Positions 38,011-56,712 of a stretch of DNA of 64,000 bases are shown piece after piece. A program made the translations under genes and the position numbers. Under the pieces are notes generated by a model that was not told the origin of the DNA, ran no database searches, and saw only the letters and a list, made by a program, of their open reading frames with translations. The stretch's first letter is position 1. Each line of letters starts with the position of its first letter. The stretch covers positions 32,799,908 to 32,863,907 of the forward strand of contig CM054140.1 of assembly GCA_028751875.1 (NCBI GenBank), given 5' to 3'. The stretch comes from Rapana venosa (lineage: Eukaryota; Mollusca; Gastropoda; Neogastropoda; Muricidae).

Positions 38011-38649
38011 CTTGTGAGGTTACACAGTGAGAGAGAGAGAGATAAAAAGTTAATCTCCCCTCCCTGAAAAAAACCTCACCCCCCAAAAACTGTACTATTG
38101 ACAAAATCAGATTTTATTAAAAATTTGATAGATTTTTAAAATTTTAAACATCCAAAGTAAAATGTCGTTCATAAAATAGAATGTTGATGCAAGTCAGTTG
38201 AACGTCGCCCTAATATTTGAAGTTAACAGTTCTCTCCCACACTGAAGTTAGATGCGCTGGCATAGATGTGCAGCGCTCAACAGCAGCACAACGCACGTTT
38301 GCTCATGACGGACAACAGTAGTTGCTGTCTGGGTGTTTGACGAAGAAGAATAGTTTCAATAACTGATTTTTTTTTTAATGTTTGCAATTGGGTGGATGTT
38401 TAGATCACAAAGTATTTGAAACCCCATGAGAGTTAAATATCAAAACCTTGTGAGTTTGAGGGGAGAGGGTCGGTGGGTTTTTCCTTTATGTTTTTAGGAT
38501 GTTTTCACTTTTATTGGATGATATAATCAAGTGGTTACATCCATTTCTTTCCAGAATGCTTATGAGGTCTACACACTGATCAGAATTATTTCAAAAATTC
38601 TTTTGTAGTCCCTAATGGTAGAAAGGAAGAGACATGCTGTGGGCAAGGT

Positions 38650-38732
38650 AGATTAATAATAATAATAATAATAATGTATGGAATTTATATAGCACTGAAT
38701 CTTGTAAAGCAACAAATCAAAGCGCTCAGATG
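38650..38732 (-). mobile_element. LINE/SINE 3'-tail relic
   Basis: Read on the minus strand: AGCGCTTTGATTTGTTGC, then a tail matching TTCAGTGCTATATAAATTCC and an ATT-repeat. It abuts a partial SINE of another family (38740-38960), so one insertion probably landed in the other. Confidence 0.6.
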
Positions 38733-38739
38733 ACTTTTT

Positions 38740-38960
38740 TTTTTTTATATATCGAGGATAATGGAATAAGCACTTATGTGCTTTTTTTTTTACATCCAGT
38801 CCCTGTGTGTATGTGGTTTTGTAAATTTTGTCATCTGTTCCCACCGGCACACGATGGCCTACTCTTTCGAAAAGTGGAATAGGATTTAACGTGTGCACAA
38901 GATGTTCTGCATGCGTTCGCACACGGGGCCTTGGTTTATAGTCTCATCCGAAGGACTTAT
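38740..38960 (-). mobile_element. SINE family A, 3' half
   Basis: Plus-strand text ATCGAGGATAATGGAATAAG through TTTGTCATCTGTTCCCACCG to TAGTCTCATCCGAAGGACTT is the reverse complement of the family-A 3' half. No head is present. Confidence 0.65.
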
Positions 38961-40959
38961 AAGATTATTGGTTTGCAGTAGGTCTTAGTTTTCTGTATTT
39001 GTTGAATGGCTGAAGATCAAACATTCAAAATGCCAGGTGAGAAAAAAAACCATGTCATTATTTCATTTTGTACCATTCAGGGTCATGTTTGGTTGCTTTA
39101 CCACAATGGATGTACATGTTGCATTATTCCAAAGGCCAAATTTTCACAAGCAAAGCAGTTGATATTCAGATCTGTGTTTGCAGTTCCTGTTGGTTTAATC
39201 TTTGAGAGTGGTTGGGGGGGGGGGGGCGATAAGTTATTTATCCGAGATGTTGGTGAAGCCCTTTTAAACATTCATGAACACTTGTCGTATGATCTCATTA
39301 ATGGCCCATTATAGAAGACATTTCAATCATCAATCTAATCTGACAAGATCAGTAGTTTGTGAAGATGCAGATACTTCAGGCATTTGGAACTCGGTTCTCA
39401 TATTGTGGGTTGTTATTTCTGAAATTTCCTGTTCACCATTTTGTGTGTGTTGCTACTATTGCATTATCTTCTGCTCCACAAACAGGGTTTATGAATAAAT
39501 ATTATGGAATTGATATTCTGAAAATTATTTTTTTCTGAATGAATGTTGTTTCACTAATACTACACACTCACTCTTTCCAACTTTTATATATACACAGTCA
39601 CACCAGTCCATGCCATGTTGACAGCAAAACCCAAGAACATAAGACCATGCACATTTAATTGCACTATAATATACATAAGCCATTCTCCATTTCAATCTTA
39701 CATACCACACACCTACATGTAAAAAAAACAACAAAACCAAGACATGTATGTATGTTCTATTTGTTACAAAAAGATTTTTTTTCTAATCTTTGTTATTTCA
39801 AGTGTTACAGCATTATTAATCAAATCAATTGGTCATCACTGAATTTTTTAAGAACAAACTGTTATAGAATTTTTGTACTGAAAACTTATTTTTAATTTGC
39901 CAAACACTTTTTAAGGAGTTAGTAGCTAACAAGAAACCGTTAACCATTTTTCTTCCTTTCCTTCTTGGAAATCATGGCCTTAATCTTTGTGATTCTACTT
40001 CACACACTTAAGAAAAAATAACATTTTCCTTTTCTATCGTTTTTTTTCCATTTCAAAATCCAAGATGTTTCAGTTTATCACAAGTTATGTAACAAAAAAT
40101 ATTCTGGAGTAAAAGTCCGACTTCCCACTAATTGTTGAAAGGAGCATTGTGCTAATTGATGGAAACAGGCTACAATGAGAAGACACTGAGGATTAAACTA
40201 TAACTGCTTGAGCGCAACCTTATTCTTTGACATTAAAAACGTTCAACTGAGGCATATTCATTTCTTTCAAAGAGCTGCATTGTCATATAATCAATGTTTG
40301 AAGGGGAAAAAACCCTACAATGAACACACAAGATATGGTAGAAGTATGAAACATGATTTGAAAACTGCAAATACATACTACAGAGTTTGAAAATGTTCAA
40401 TCTGTTTAAAAGACCATTTCTAAACTACTACTCTAAATCAGCTTAGAAGCACTTCATGTCACTCTTCTCCTCAAGGAATGTACAACACACGCTCAACAGG
40501 GGAATCCATTTTCACAAACATCTGCAACTACCAACAAGGAATAAAAAGGACAAGAACAAAAACTATCACATTCATGCACACCACACCTTGAACTCCAAAC
40601 TAGTACATCAAATTCAATCAAACTAGTGTGACAAAATATGACACCCCCCAAAAAACATTTAACTTCACATTATTTACTGCTCTTGTACTAACCCGTCCAT
40701 GCAACGTCTCTACATCCCGTTTTAAATTATACTTGCCTACATGATTTTAGCGGTGTGTGTATGTGCGTGCATACATGTTTTTGTGTGCGTGTAAGTGTGT
40801 GCACGTGCATGAGATGCTTTAAACAGCTGAAATTTTGTGTTAACTACAACTGAATTTGATTCCTTGTTAGGCAGGTATAACTTAACAAAACTAGAAGAAG
40901 AAAAAAAATCACACAAACAAAATCACAGTTATCACTTTTTTTGTGTCTACAAGTCTGGA
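38961..40959. other. Intergenic and probable ATP6V0B 3' UTR
   Basis: AT-rich. A plus-strand frame of 102 residues at 39006-39314 has no recognisable motif. Sequence nearest 40960 is probably the ATP6V0B 3' UTR if the tentative last exon is right. Confidence 0.5.
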
Positions 40960-47525
<6,566 letters not shown>

Positions 47526-47571
47526 CTTCTTGGCAGTTCTTGCTCAGCCTACTCAGCCACCGTCAGACACT

Positions 47572-47581
47572 GTCATGTGAC
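47572..47581. promoter_or_regulatory. CLEAR/M-box-like E-box upstream of ATP6V0B
   Basis: GTCATGTGAC lies 46 bp upstream of the ATP6V0B start codon. It matches the lysosomal CLEAR consensus GTCACGTGAC at nine of ten positions and contains TCATGTGA, the core preferred by MITF/TFE factors. V-ATPase genes are known CLEAR targets in vertebrates; the role here is inferred from sequence and position. Confidence 0.5.
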
Positions 47582-47831
47582 AAAGGGGAGAAAACTGTTA
47601 TGCTAATATACACACTGAGTAGGCTTATGGGGTTTTGAGCAACTTTTTTTCATTAAAACAAAATCTTCAAAATAAAAGGTATAATGTCAATATTATGCTA
47701 AACAGCTATAAAACAACACACATAATGTAAATATAGCTAATTTTGATAACAGATACATTTTGACGAGGAATATTGTCAAAGTCGTAAACATCTTTTTACA
47801 CTAAATGGGTTGAAATGAAACGTTAGAGAGC

Positions 47832-47836
<5 letters not shown>

Positions 47837-47881
<45 letters not shown>
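47837..47881. repeat. (CT)n microsatellites between ATP6V0B and LTV1
   Basis: About 22 CT units here, with further CT runs at 48075-48110 and 48449-48470 and a GT run at 48514-48563. Confidence 0.9.
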
Positions 47882-47884
<3 letters not shown>

Positions 47885-48009
47885 GTTTTTTTTGGGGGGC
47901 AGTTGTTGTTGTTGTTTTTTTTGGGGGGGTCTTTCATTTTTTTTTTAATTTCCCTTTGTTTCTACTGTGTGAGAGTATGAGTATTGGGTTTATTATTAAG
48001 ATGTATCCC

Positions 48010-48072
48010 TACAGGCGGGGATTGGATGTAAAAAAAACACATGAGTGCTTATTCATTATCCTCGAAATAAAA

Positions 48073-48075
<3 letters not shown>
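48010..48075 (+). mobile_element. SINE family A, 3' tail fragment
   Basis: GGCGGGGATTGGATG, then ACACATGAGTGCTTATTC and CCTCGAAATAAAAGA. It runs directly into a CT microsatellite. A similar, weaker relic is at 49660-49715. Confidence 0.55.
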
Positions 48076-48115
<40 letters not shown>

Positions 48116-48509
48116 TCTTGCTGTCTCCCCTCTATTTTACTTTATGCATATTACTTAATTATAATCAGTATCAGTTTTCATGTTAATGTTCAATTCATTT
48201 GATAATTATGTGTTTATTAACGCATATCTCTTTTCTAAAAAGATAAAAAGTATAACCTGTGAATCTCTTGATATTAATGTTCAGGTCAGTTAGAGATTAT
48301 GTTTTATTAAATATACCCTAATCTCTTTTAAATCATGTTGTCGTTGTTGTAGAAGGGGTTTTTTCCCCTTGTTTTGTAGATGGTCCCTAATCAGGCCAAG
48401 GGCCGGATATAAAAAGAAAAAAAGGAGAGAAAAAAGTATGCCTAGATTCTCTCTCTCTCTCTCTCTCTCTTGCTTTAAAAAAAAATCAAAGTGGGGGAAC
48501 ATGACACTG

Positions 48510-48565
<56 letters not shown>

Positions 48566-48679
48566 TCTTCAGTTTAACGTCTATTCACATTTAATGATTT
48601 TAGACGGGAAAAAGTAATATAAACAAGAGAATGCAAACAATAACAAAAAGTGTCAAATAACAGTACTTAAAAACTAACT

Positions 48680-49110
48680 TTAACATACTACAAAAACTGA
48701 AATTATCGGACTTCTTATCAATCCTAACACAATGTCCAACAGTAACGATGGTTCAGACAAAATCTGATCCAGTGATAAACTTGGTATAGCAGGTAAAAAT
48801 GCTTTTAAATGTCCACAATCAAAAATAACGTGACCATTGGTAATCTTCTCCCCACAAATACAGTTTACATCTTTCACGTACTTTGTCCTGAAAGCATTTA
48901 GTTTAAATCTGTACATAAGGGATAACATATTTCTACGATTATACCAACCACAAACTTTGTTAGAAATGAAAGCATTTCGAAAATCTATCACATTGCTTGT
49001 ACAGCCATTATAAAGACAATAGCCAGAATCATATATTTTCTTTCTGAAGTGCTTCCAGCAAGCGTTTTGTAGCAAGCTGTATCCCTCATGCAGAGATAAG
49101 GCAACGTGTG
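48680..49110 (-). mobile_element. C-terminal relic of a second non-LTR retrotransposon family
   Basis: A minus-strand frame shows KIYDSGYCLYNGCTSNVIDF, NAFRTKYVKDVNCICGEKIT and NGHVIFDCGHLK. The C-x-C ... H-x4-C pattern close to a C-terminus is typical of the end of LINE reverse-transcriptase proteins. No RT core is present, and it is unlike the tail of the LINE copies elsewhere in the window. An independent gene is possible but unlikely. Confidence 0.5.
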
Positions 49111-49159
49111 TGTGTGTATGTGTGTGTGTGTGTGTGTGTGTGCATGCTTGTGGTAACAA

Positions 49160-50640
49160 GTAATGTATGATAACAATTAATGCATTGGGTTGAATGTAGT
49201 TATTGGAGATTCCTTCCTCTTTCGGTTTTCATTATTTCCTTGTTGCAAAAAACATATTGTTTAAATTGTATTCATACTGTGCTCCTTGCTAAAAAGACTG
49301 TATTGTTAATGGCAATAAATTACTTTCAGTGTTCAGTATTCTCCTGCTCTTTTCCCGTAATGATAAATGTTGGTTGAAGTGTCTTCTTTCCCTTTAAAAT
49401 GTTATGATTGATATGGTTTGGCCTGTTGATTGATGGTGTGGTATGGGGTTTTCAGTGACTTGATTTGTTTTGTTTTCTTGTTTGCTGCTTACTTCTATGT
49501 TTTTTCTATCATTATCATTATTTTCTCTGCATATATGCTTTGGGGTTTTTTGTGTTTGTTTATTCGTTGTTATTGTTGTCATTGCTGTCGTTGTTTGTGT
49601 GTTTTTGTTTTGGTCTGTTTTGATGTTGGGTTTTCCCCATCATGATGTTATCCATGATAAGGGCAAAGACTGAATGTAAAAAAGCACAGTGTTTATTCAT
49701 TTTCCTCAACAACAAAAAATTGATTTCATCTTTTCGTTTGTTTACTTTCTTATTCTTGTTCTTGCTTGTGTTACATAAGTTAATTTGTCTCATTAAATTG
49801 TTTACCTTTGTTTTTCATTTTTAATTGCTATTATCAACTATTGCCCCTATTCAGTGTGAGGGCTGATTTTTATTTTTTTTAATTTTTATTTTTTACAAAT
49901 GTTAGTACTTATCTGTGTCTGTGACCCTTGCAAGTACAGAATACCATTATTGTCGTCATCTCTCTCATATCACTCATTAGATTTGTAGAAAACGTCTACC
50001 TTTTCTGGTGTCACTGAGGCCACAATTCTAGGAGAGAATCGAGTGTCACTCAAAAAGTCTCTGCAAGAGGCCTCCCCGAAAGTAGAACTGATTGAAATTC
50101 CTCTTTCGTCCTCCGATTCCAATCACGGTCATTTGTTTGTGACAAAGGTTGACTTCTATCATCACTCAGACTAAACCGACTATCTGAGACAGATTGGAAA
50201 ATGTTTTAAAGCAAATACAGACTGAAATAACAATAATTTTATACAAAACAAAAACATTAATGACAAAATCATCATCAGTAAACCGACTTTACAACAGACT
50301 CTGTTGAATCAGGACCACTGCGTGATTATGAAAAAAATCATATGAGTAGTATGAAATGAGTGAGAGCACAATACTATGGACTCATTTTCTGTCAGTGGAA
50401 GATAGATATTGTGTTCCAAAGAAACGAATTCTTTCATGCATGTTTATTGCTGAATTTAGGTATCACCAGTGTATTTGGCTTAGTGAAATAAATAACCCGG
50501 AAAATGAATGAAGAACTCAAAAATGACTCGTAGGGCACAATCTCTAAGCCTGGAGAGCACATCCAAATAATTATTTGGGGGGGGGGGGGGGGGGGGGGCG
50601 GATGCCATTGTCTAAAAATATGGACATACATCACTTGCAA
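49160..50640. other. Intergenic, no gene seen
   Basis: AT-rich, low-complexity T-rich frames only. A SINE tail relic is at 49660-49715 and a poly-G run at 50577-50598. LTV1 promoter sequence begins after about 50640. Confidence 0.6.
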
Positions 50641-50698
50641 GTTTACGTTGCCAGATTTGTGCTATTTGGATTGATTTTAGTAATTAGATATTAGTTTT

Positions 50699-50707
50699 CC
50701 GGAAGTG
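50699..50707 (+). promoter_or_regulatory. ETS/GABP-type site in LTV1 promoter
   Basis: CCGGAAGTG lies about 93 bp upstream of the LTV1-like start codon in sequence with no obvious TATA box. CCGGAAGT is the core site for ETS/GABP factors, common near start sites of housekeeping and ribosome-biogenesis genes. Binding is inferred. Confidence 0.45.
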
Positions 50708-50799
50708 ATTGCAAACATCATTTCACGTGTGTGGAGTCGGATCCACGAGCTGTTGAGGATTTTCTTTGAAAGTGTTAAGTTGTATTGGAAATATCCATC

Positions 50800-50802
50800 A
50801 TG
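50800..50802 (+). CDS. LTV1: LTV1-like exon 1: start codon only
   Basis: ATG followed at once by a strong donor, GTAAGT (50803-50808). The next exon starts PGKRKKK in phase 0, so the first exon supplies the Met and 5' UTR only. No other in-frame ATG precedes PGKRKKK after the acceptor at 52881. Confidence 0.75.
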
Positions 50803-51086
50803 GTAAGTGTGATTGTTTAGCGATAATGATAAGAAGACATAAAAGCGGAAAGTAAAAGAGTTCTTGTTCTGTGAAAGTCATTGGAACTGATACAGGCACC
50901 AAATACTGAAATAGTGATACTGTTTACGAGGCTTAGTGTGTACGGATACTTTTACTAGTTTGAGTTTTAAAAACTATACTACTTTACTAGTATTAGACTG
51001 CCTTCAGCCATGACAAGCTCTTGACATGGACTCTCCTTTAAAGGAGAAAATAATCATCTGAAGTCGGAGTATGGTCGCCTATATCA

Positions 51087-51145
<59 letters not shown>

Positions 51146-54100
51146 GGCGAGGTACTTATATTTAATAACACAACACACAAACTTCTCACCAATCACTGTA
51201 ATCAGTAATCATCTCAGTGTGCAATTTCAATCTCACGGTGATTCCAAGACCGAGTGTCAGTAAGAGTGCACATTCTGGGTGACCTCCCAGAGTGTTCAGC
51301 TGGGGAACAGACAACAACAAAAAAACAAGTAATAGTAATACTAATAGCCATGGATCTGAAAACACTGCCAACGCAAAGTTAACATTTTTTTTTTATAAAA
51401 AGAAGTAATGGTGTACCACAACCTTCAACTTGTTTAAGGTCCTAGGGGAGCGAGACGTCAGAGACCTCGCTTCTCTAAGGGCCAGCATATTGAGGGCGGT
51501 GTCCATCTCCTCTCCCTCACTGCTTTACCTTCCTTGACCCTAAAGAAGCAGGTAACCATTTCGGCATTTACAGCTGGGTGAACTTTGGGACTGTACAGTG
51601 TACTGAAGCCAAGGTGTGCAAACACTGAAACAGTCACCCATGGAACTACTAACCACACTCGATGCTGTTAGTTAACCTCGGCTGGAGGAAAACAAGTGCT
51701 CTGAGTTTGACCACTGAGCTATCCCATCCTCAACATTTTATAAACTTGTAAAAATGATGGATATATATATGCAAGCATACTCTTTGATTTATTAGCTATT
51801 CAGACAATGACACTGTAGTTTTGTTATTGTTTTTGTTCCTTGGTTATGGGCTAGACTCAGATTTTGTGTATGCAACCATTTTTACCTACTAGTCATTTCA
51901 GGTAGCCGCATTTCAAAATCAGGGATGGTGTCTATGTGTTACACAGGTGGCCTGTGTCATGCGTTTTGTTTCGGGGTTGTTTTTTTTTGGGGGGAAGGGG
52001 GCATTGTTATATATTTTTCACATTGTCATATGTTACTACTGGCATGAAATAAGGTACTCTTTTGAAAGAGAGAAAATGTTTTTAACATGTGCGCAAGATG
52101 TTCTGCTTGCATTTGATTTACTCAATTTACTGTTTATTATACACATGGGGCCTCAGTTTATAGTTTCCTCTGGAGGTCTTTCAGAGGAGTGGAATCAATC
52201 AGTACTGATAAGTGATATATTAACTTCAGGGTAAAATCACTTTAAAAAAGTTAAGAGTAAGATGGGCACCTCCGTGGTGATTCAGTGATGCCAGGCCGTA
52301 AGATCTCAAGCACAACACATAAGGTTATCCTGCCCCACACACAATATGTCATAGTCAGGTAGTGAGTATTGTTACCAGGCTATGTGACCGCCCAGTAAAA
52401 CAGTTTAAATCCTCAGTTTACTTATTAGAGGCAGGGGCTTTTTAAAGTTCCTGGAAGAAATAATCTCTCAAGTCTCTCTCTCTCTCTCACTCACTCTCTC
52501 TCTTTCTCTGAGCTCTGTCTTTCTGTCTGTCTTTGTCCCCTGTTAATGTTATGTGTGGTAACTTACTGAGTCATACCATACCATAGTGTAATGTTTTTCA
52601 GTATGATTATTTCACAGAGTTTTTGTTACTTGGGTTCAGATTTCTTGACTCTTAAAAAGTTGTATATTGTGCAAAAGATAACATGCACCAAGCTTTCAAG
52701 TATTCATATCATTATCAATGGTGGACACAAGCCACAAGAGATAAGAAGTGTGACTTCTGTTAAGTTCTAATTATGTGACCCATGAAACTTGCCTCCATAA
52801 TTTAGATTTCCTATCAAAGTGTTGCCACTACAGCATGAAGCAATCCATTGTTTTTCAACTTTCTGCCTTTGTGTTTTACAGCCAGGCAAAAGGAAAAAGA
52901 AGTCTTTTCGGGATGTTGCCAAACTTGGAGCAACCCATTTTGAAGTCAGCTATAAGAGACCTGAGCAAGACCCAGCTGAACTTCAGCAGGACGCAGATGC
53001 ACGGGTAAAATTTCTTTCTTTCACCTCTCTCTCTTTGTTGTCTGTTTTTAAAGACATTGTTATTATCCTGATTCATTCTGATTTGGCCTTAAAGTTGTTT
53101 ATTTTAGAAGAGAGGAAAGTAGGCATTAAAAAAAAAAGGCAAGTGAAGCGCCAAAGGGAGGAGCACTGAACAAAGGGAGAAGCATACACACACAAAAAAC
53201 CCTTTGACAATAGCAAAAATGGTGAAATGTATAAAATATAAAATTATAAACACACAACGCTTAGTAGTAAACCACATGGCCATGAGCCCAAAATAAAACA
53301 GCTGACTCCTCCATGATATAAAACTATTTCTTTTCCCAGACTCTCTCGAGGAGGTGGGATTGCCATAATTTTCAAAACACATTGGAACCAGCTCTTTCTT
53401 TCAGTCACAACCTTCCATTCCCACACGACTCTTTTGAAGTTTGCGAAATCAACCTCAACTTACCTGGCCACTCTATTACGTACTGTTGCCTTTACTGCCC
53501 ACCTCCTAGCCGTAAGAACAACCTGATATCTTCTATTTTTCATCAAGAATTCCAGTCACTCCTCGACCACTACAACCTCTCTCCTACTAAACTTATAATT
53601 TTCGGTGACTTTAACTTCCATTTCGACAACCAGCCTTCTCCATATGTCAAACGTCTTTCTCTTTCTCTGTCCAACCATTCTCTGAGACTCTCCCAACTGG
53701 TAAACGAAGCAACGCACAGATCTGGCCATATTTTAGAATTTTAGACTGGCTGATTACTAATGCTTCATTTAATCTTGTTACATCTGTTTCTGTCACTGAC
53801 GAACTGCAATCTGATCATTCCGCCATTCTTTTCCACCTCAACATCACAAAACCTGTCAGAAAGAAGAAATATGTTACTTGTTGCAATCTTAAGGCCTTAG
53901 ACATCCATACTTTCTCTTCACAAGCTTCCGAACGTTTTTCACAAACCTCTGACCACACTGACCTCTCTGAATACAATAACACTGTTCTCCGCCAATTGCT
54001 TGATGAGCATGCACCTCCTACTGACCATCTCCTACCTGACAGACCCTGTGCACCATGGTATACCCAAGACATCCTGATAGCGAAGCGCAAACACCGGCAA

Positions 54101-56712
54101 CTAGAACGGCAGTGGCGGAAATAAAAAACCGAAATCAAGAAACAGCTTTTCCGAAAACAAATAAACAAAGTCAAACGCTTAATCCATTCAGCAAAGACAG
54201 AATACTACTCTTCCCAAGTTCTCTGGGCTACATCCATAAAATTTTTTTTTTCCCTCACCTCAGATCTCCTTGGGTCTGCAAAAACAACTCCTCTGCCTAC
54301 CACCCACAGCCTGTCTGAACTTCCATCCATCTTTTCTGCATTCTTTTCAGACAAAGTCCACAACATACGCTCCAGACTGGATCAGACTCATTTCCAACCT
54401 GCACCTCCTGATCCCCAGTTCACTGGCACTCCTCTCTTTTCCTTCTATTCCACAAGTGAAAAAGAAATCATGACAATTCTGAAGGAAATGACTATAAAAT
54501 CATGCGACCTTGATCCCATACCTGCTCCTGTTTTCTCACAATGCCTTCCACAACTTGTACCTATTATCACTAAAATAGTAAACTCATCTCTTCTGTCAGG
54601 ACATTTTCCACAAGCTCTTAAAACCGCAATAGTCACACCTCTACTGAAAAAGCACGACCTCGATCCCAACATTCTGGAGAATTATAGACCTGCCTCAAAC
54701 TTAACCTTTGTCTCTAAAGTACTAGAAAAAGTTGTTCTCAAACAGCTCAACAGTCACATTCATTCCAATGATCTCCTTCCCCCTTTTCAATCTGCCTGTA
54801 GATCGCCCCAACCACAGCACCGAAACCACCCTAGTCCATACTTTAGATACACTTCTACTTGCTTCTGATGCAGGAAAAATCTCCCTCCTCACTCTTCTTG
54901 ACTTATCTGCAGCCTTTGACACTATAGATCACTCAATTCTTCTTTCTTGCCTCCAAAATACGTTTGGTATTAATGGCACAGCCCTCACCTGGTTTACTTC
55001 ATACTTCACAGACAGATTCCAGAAAGTTATTGTAAACAAAATTCAATCAAAACCTGTCAAAATGGAATGTGGAGTCCCACAGGGATCAGTCCTGGGCCCT
55101 GTTCTCTTTACTCGCTACACTGCTCCACTCTCACATATAATAAACAACCACCATATTGATCATCATTTCTATGCCGATGATACTCAGCTTCTGTGCAGTG
55201 ATACTGTTGAAAACTTGCCTTCCCTCCTGACAAGTATGTCCTACTGCCTTCAAGACATTCAAAACTGGATGACTCAGAACAAGTTACAACTTAATGCCGA
55301 TAAAACCGAAGCCATGCTCATAGGGACCCAACATAAACTTTCCTCCATTACAACAACATCAATAAAATTCGGCAGTGCGTCAGTTCCTTTGTCCAACTCT
55401 GTGAAGTATCTAGGTGTAGTTCTTGACAACACACTCTCTATGAAAAAATTCATCACCCAGACCTGCCAGTCTTGCTACTATCAACTACGGCGCATAAGCG
55501 TGATTGCAAGTATCTGTCCACTGATGCAACTTCCAAGCTCGTCAGATCTCTCATTCTTTCACGTTTAGACTACTGTAATTCTCTTTTGGTTGGCCTACCA
55601 GCATCATCCATCCACGCTCTTCAACGTATATAAAACTCTGCAGCTTGACTGGTCCTAAGAAAGAAAAAATCTGAACACATCACTCCTCTTCTGCGATCTC
55701 TTCACTGGCTGCCAGTCTCACAAAGACTGAAGTATAAGATCAATACCCTCTGTTTCAAATGTCTCCACAAATCTGCACCATCTTATCTTTGTAACTGTCT
55801 TCACCTAGGTACACTCCATCCCGTTCCCTTCGTTCAGCCACAGATACTTTGTGCTTTTGAACACCTAGATTCAAACAAACCACTGTTGGCTGTCGATCTT
55901 TCTCTGTTTCTGGTCCGTCCACCTGGAATGACCTCCCTCTTTCACTTCGCCAAAAACCTTCACTTGATGCCTTCAAATCCAGCCTCAAAACACACTTATT
56001 TCCTACCTGACACTTTCCCCTCATATCCGTCTCTACTTTTCAACAGCATCCTTCATCTCCTAAGTGTGTTCGCGGGTGTGTGTGTGTGTGCACGTACGCG
56101 TGCATAAATTTGAAATATTTTATTTGAGGAAAGTTGCATGCGCGTAAATGATTTGAATGCAAGCGCTTCAATTTGTTTGTTTTACAAGATTCAGCGCTAT
56201 ATAAATTCCATATATTATTAGTAGTAGTAGTAGTATCAGTGACTATCACACACACACATGCACACACGCATGCACGCACACACACTCTTTCTCTCTCATG
56301 CACACATGCTCACACATATATGCATCGCACTCGCACACACACACATTCACTGAATTCATGTAGAAAGGTAGTAAATTTTTAAAATATTTTTTTAAACATC
56401 ATTACATGTATGGCTTTGAATTGGGAGTGCATGCAGGAATGTATTAAAACTCTTGTGTTGAATCTACAATTTACTGTTTTTTTCATCAGTGACTTTGATT
56501 TTAAAATGTACTGTTTTAATTCCTTATTCTTTACATATCGTCATAGTGTTATATTTTACTTTTCAGTGTATGTCATGCTTTTTACTAAATCGATGTTTCA
56601 GGAGCAGCGATGGGACGAACAAATGAAATATGGTGTATATTTCCATGATGAGTACGACTACCTTCAACACTTGAGGGAAGTCAAAGATATCCGTGAAAGT
56701 GAAATGAAAGAA
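50800..56712 (+). CDS. LTV1: LTV1-like 40S ribosome biogenesis factor, 5' part only
   Basis: Three coding exons: 50800-50802 (ATG alone), 52882-53004 and 56602-56712, all phase 0. The product opens [20 protein letters not shown], a basic N-terminus like that of LTV1 (MPxRKKKxF), continues through [14 protein letters not shown], and then shows [20 protein letters not shown], very close to the conserved LTV1 stretch RKYGVFFDDDYDYLQHLKE. LTV1 acts in export and late cytoplasmic maturation of pre-40S particles. Only about 79 residues are visible; LTV1 proteins are about 460-480 long. The remaining exons should lie after 56712, but that sequence is degraded. Between exons 2 and 3 the family has about 20 extra residues not seen here, so a small exon may be missed near or inside the LINE insertion. 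Confidence 0.82.
51087..51143. repeat. (TA)n microsatellite in LTV1 intron 1
   Basis: About 26 TA units. A shorter TA run followed by GA is at 18757-18815. Confidence 0.9.
51430..51731 (-). mobile_element. tRNA-like-headed SINE of another family
   Basis: Minus strand opens GGATGGGATAGCTCAGTGGT, an A-box-like tRNA head (TAGCTCAGTGG). A body of about 300 bp follows that does not match families A-C. The B box is degenerate. Single copy in this window, so the assignment rests on the head. Confidence 0.45.
51836..52345 (-). mobile_element. SINE family A relic with module D and insertions
   Basis: Module D traces at 51836-51940 (GTATGCAACCATTTTTACCT; GGTAGCCGCATTTCAAAATC). Then a diverged family-A body follows (ACATGTGCGCAAGATGTTCT; GGGGCCTCAGTTTATAG) interrupted by unrelated sequence near 52110-52140. 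Confidence 0.5.
52882..53004 (+). CDS. LTV1: LTV1-like exon 2: basic N-terminus
   Basis: Begins after GTTTTACAG and ends before GTAAAA; 41 codons. Encodes [20 protein letters not shown] to DADAR. A LINE relic begins about 290 bp downstream in the intron. Confidence 0.82.
53296..56236 (+). mobile_element. CR1/L2-like non-LTR retrotransposon, decayed copy 2
   Basis: Same family as the copy at 21713-24677, highly similar by eye along its full length. EN block at 53382-53744 with [12 protein letters not shown] from about 54470 with [50 protein letters not shown] and YADDTQL (about 55173), then [18 protein letters not shown] short duplication near 53736 introduces a stop, and an RT frameshift lies near 54800. 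It starts at the same element position as copy 1 and ends in the same tail (GCGCTATATAAATTCCAT, then TTA and GTA repeats). It lies inside LTV1-like intron 2. Confidence 0.9.
56602..56712 (+). CDS. LTV1: LTV1-like exon 3: conserved YGVYF...DYDYLQHL block
   Basis: Begins after GATGTTTCAG and ends before GTAAGA; 37 codons in phase 0. Contains [20 protein letters not shown] followed by [10 protein letters not shown], the best-conserved block of LTV1. It is the last recognisable exon before the sequence degrades at about 56.9 kb. Confidence 0.88.
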
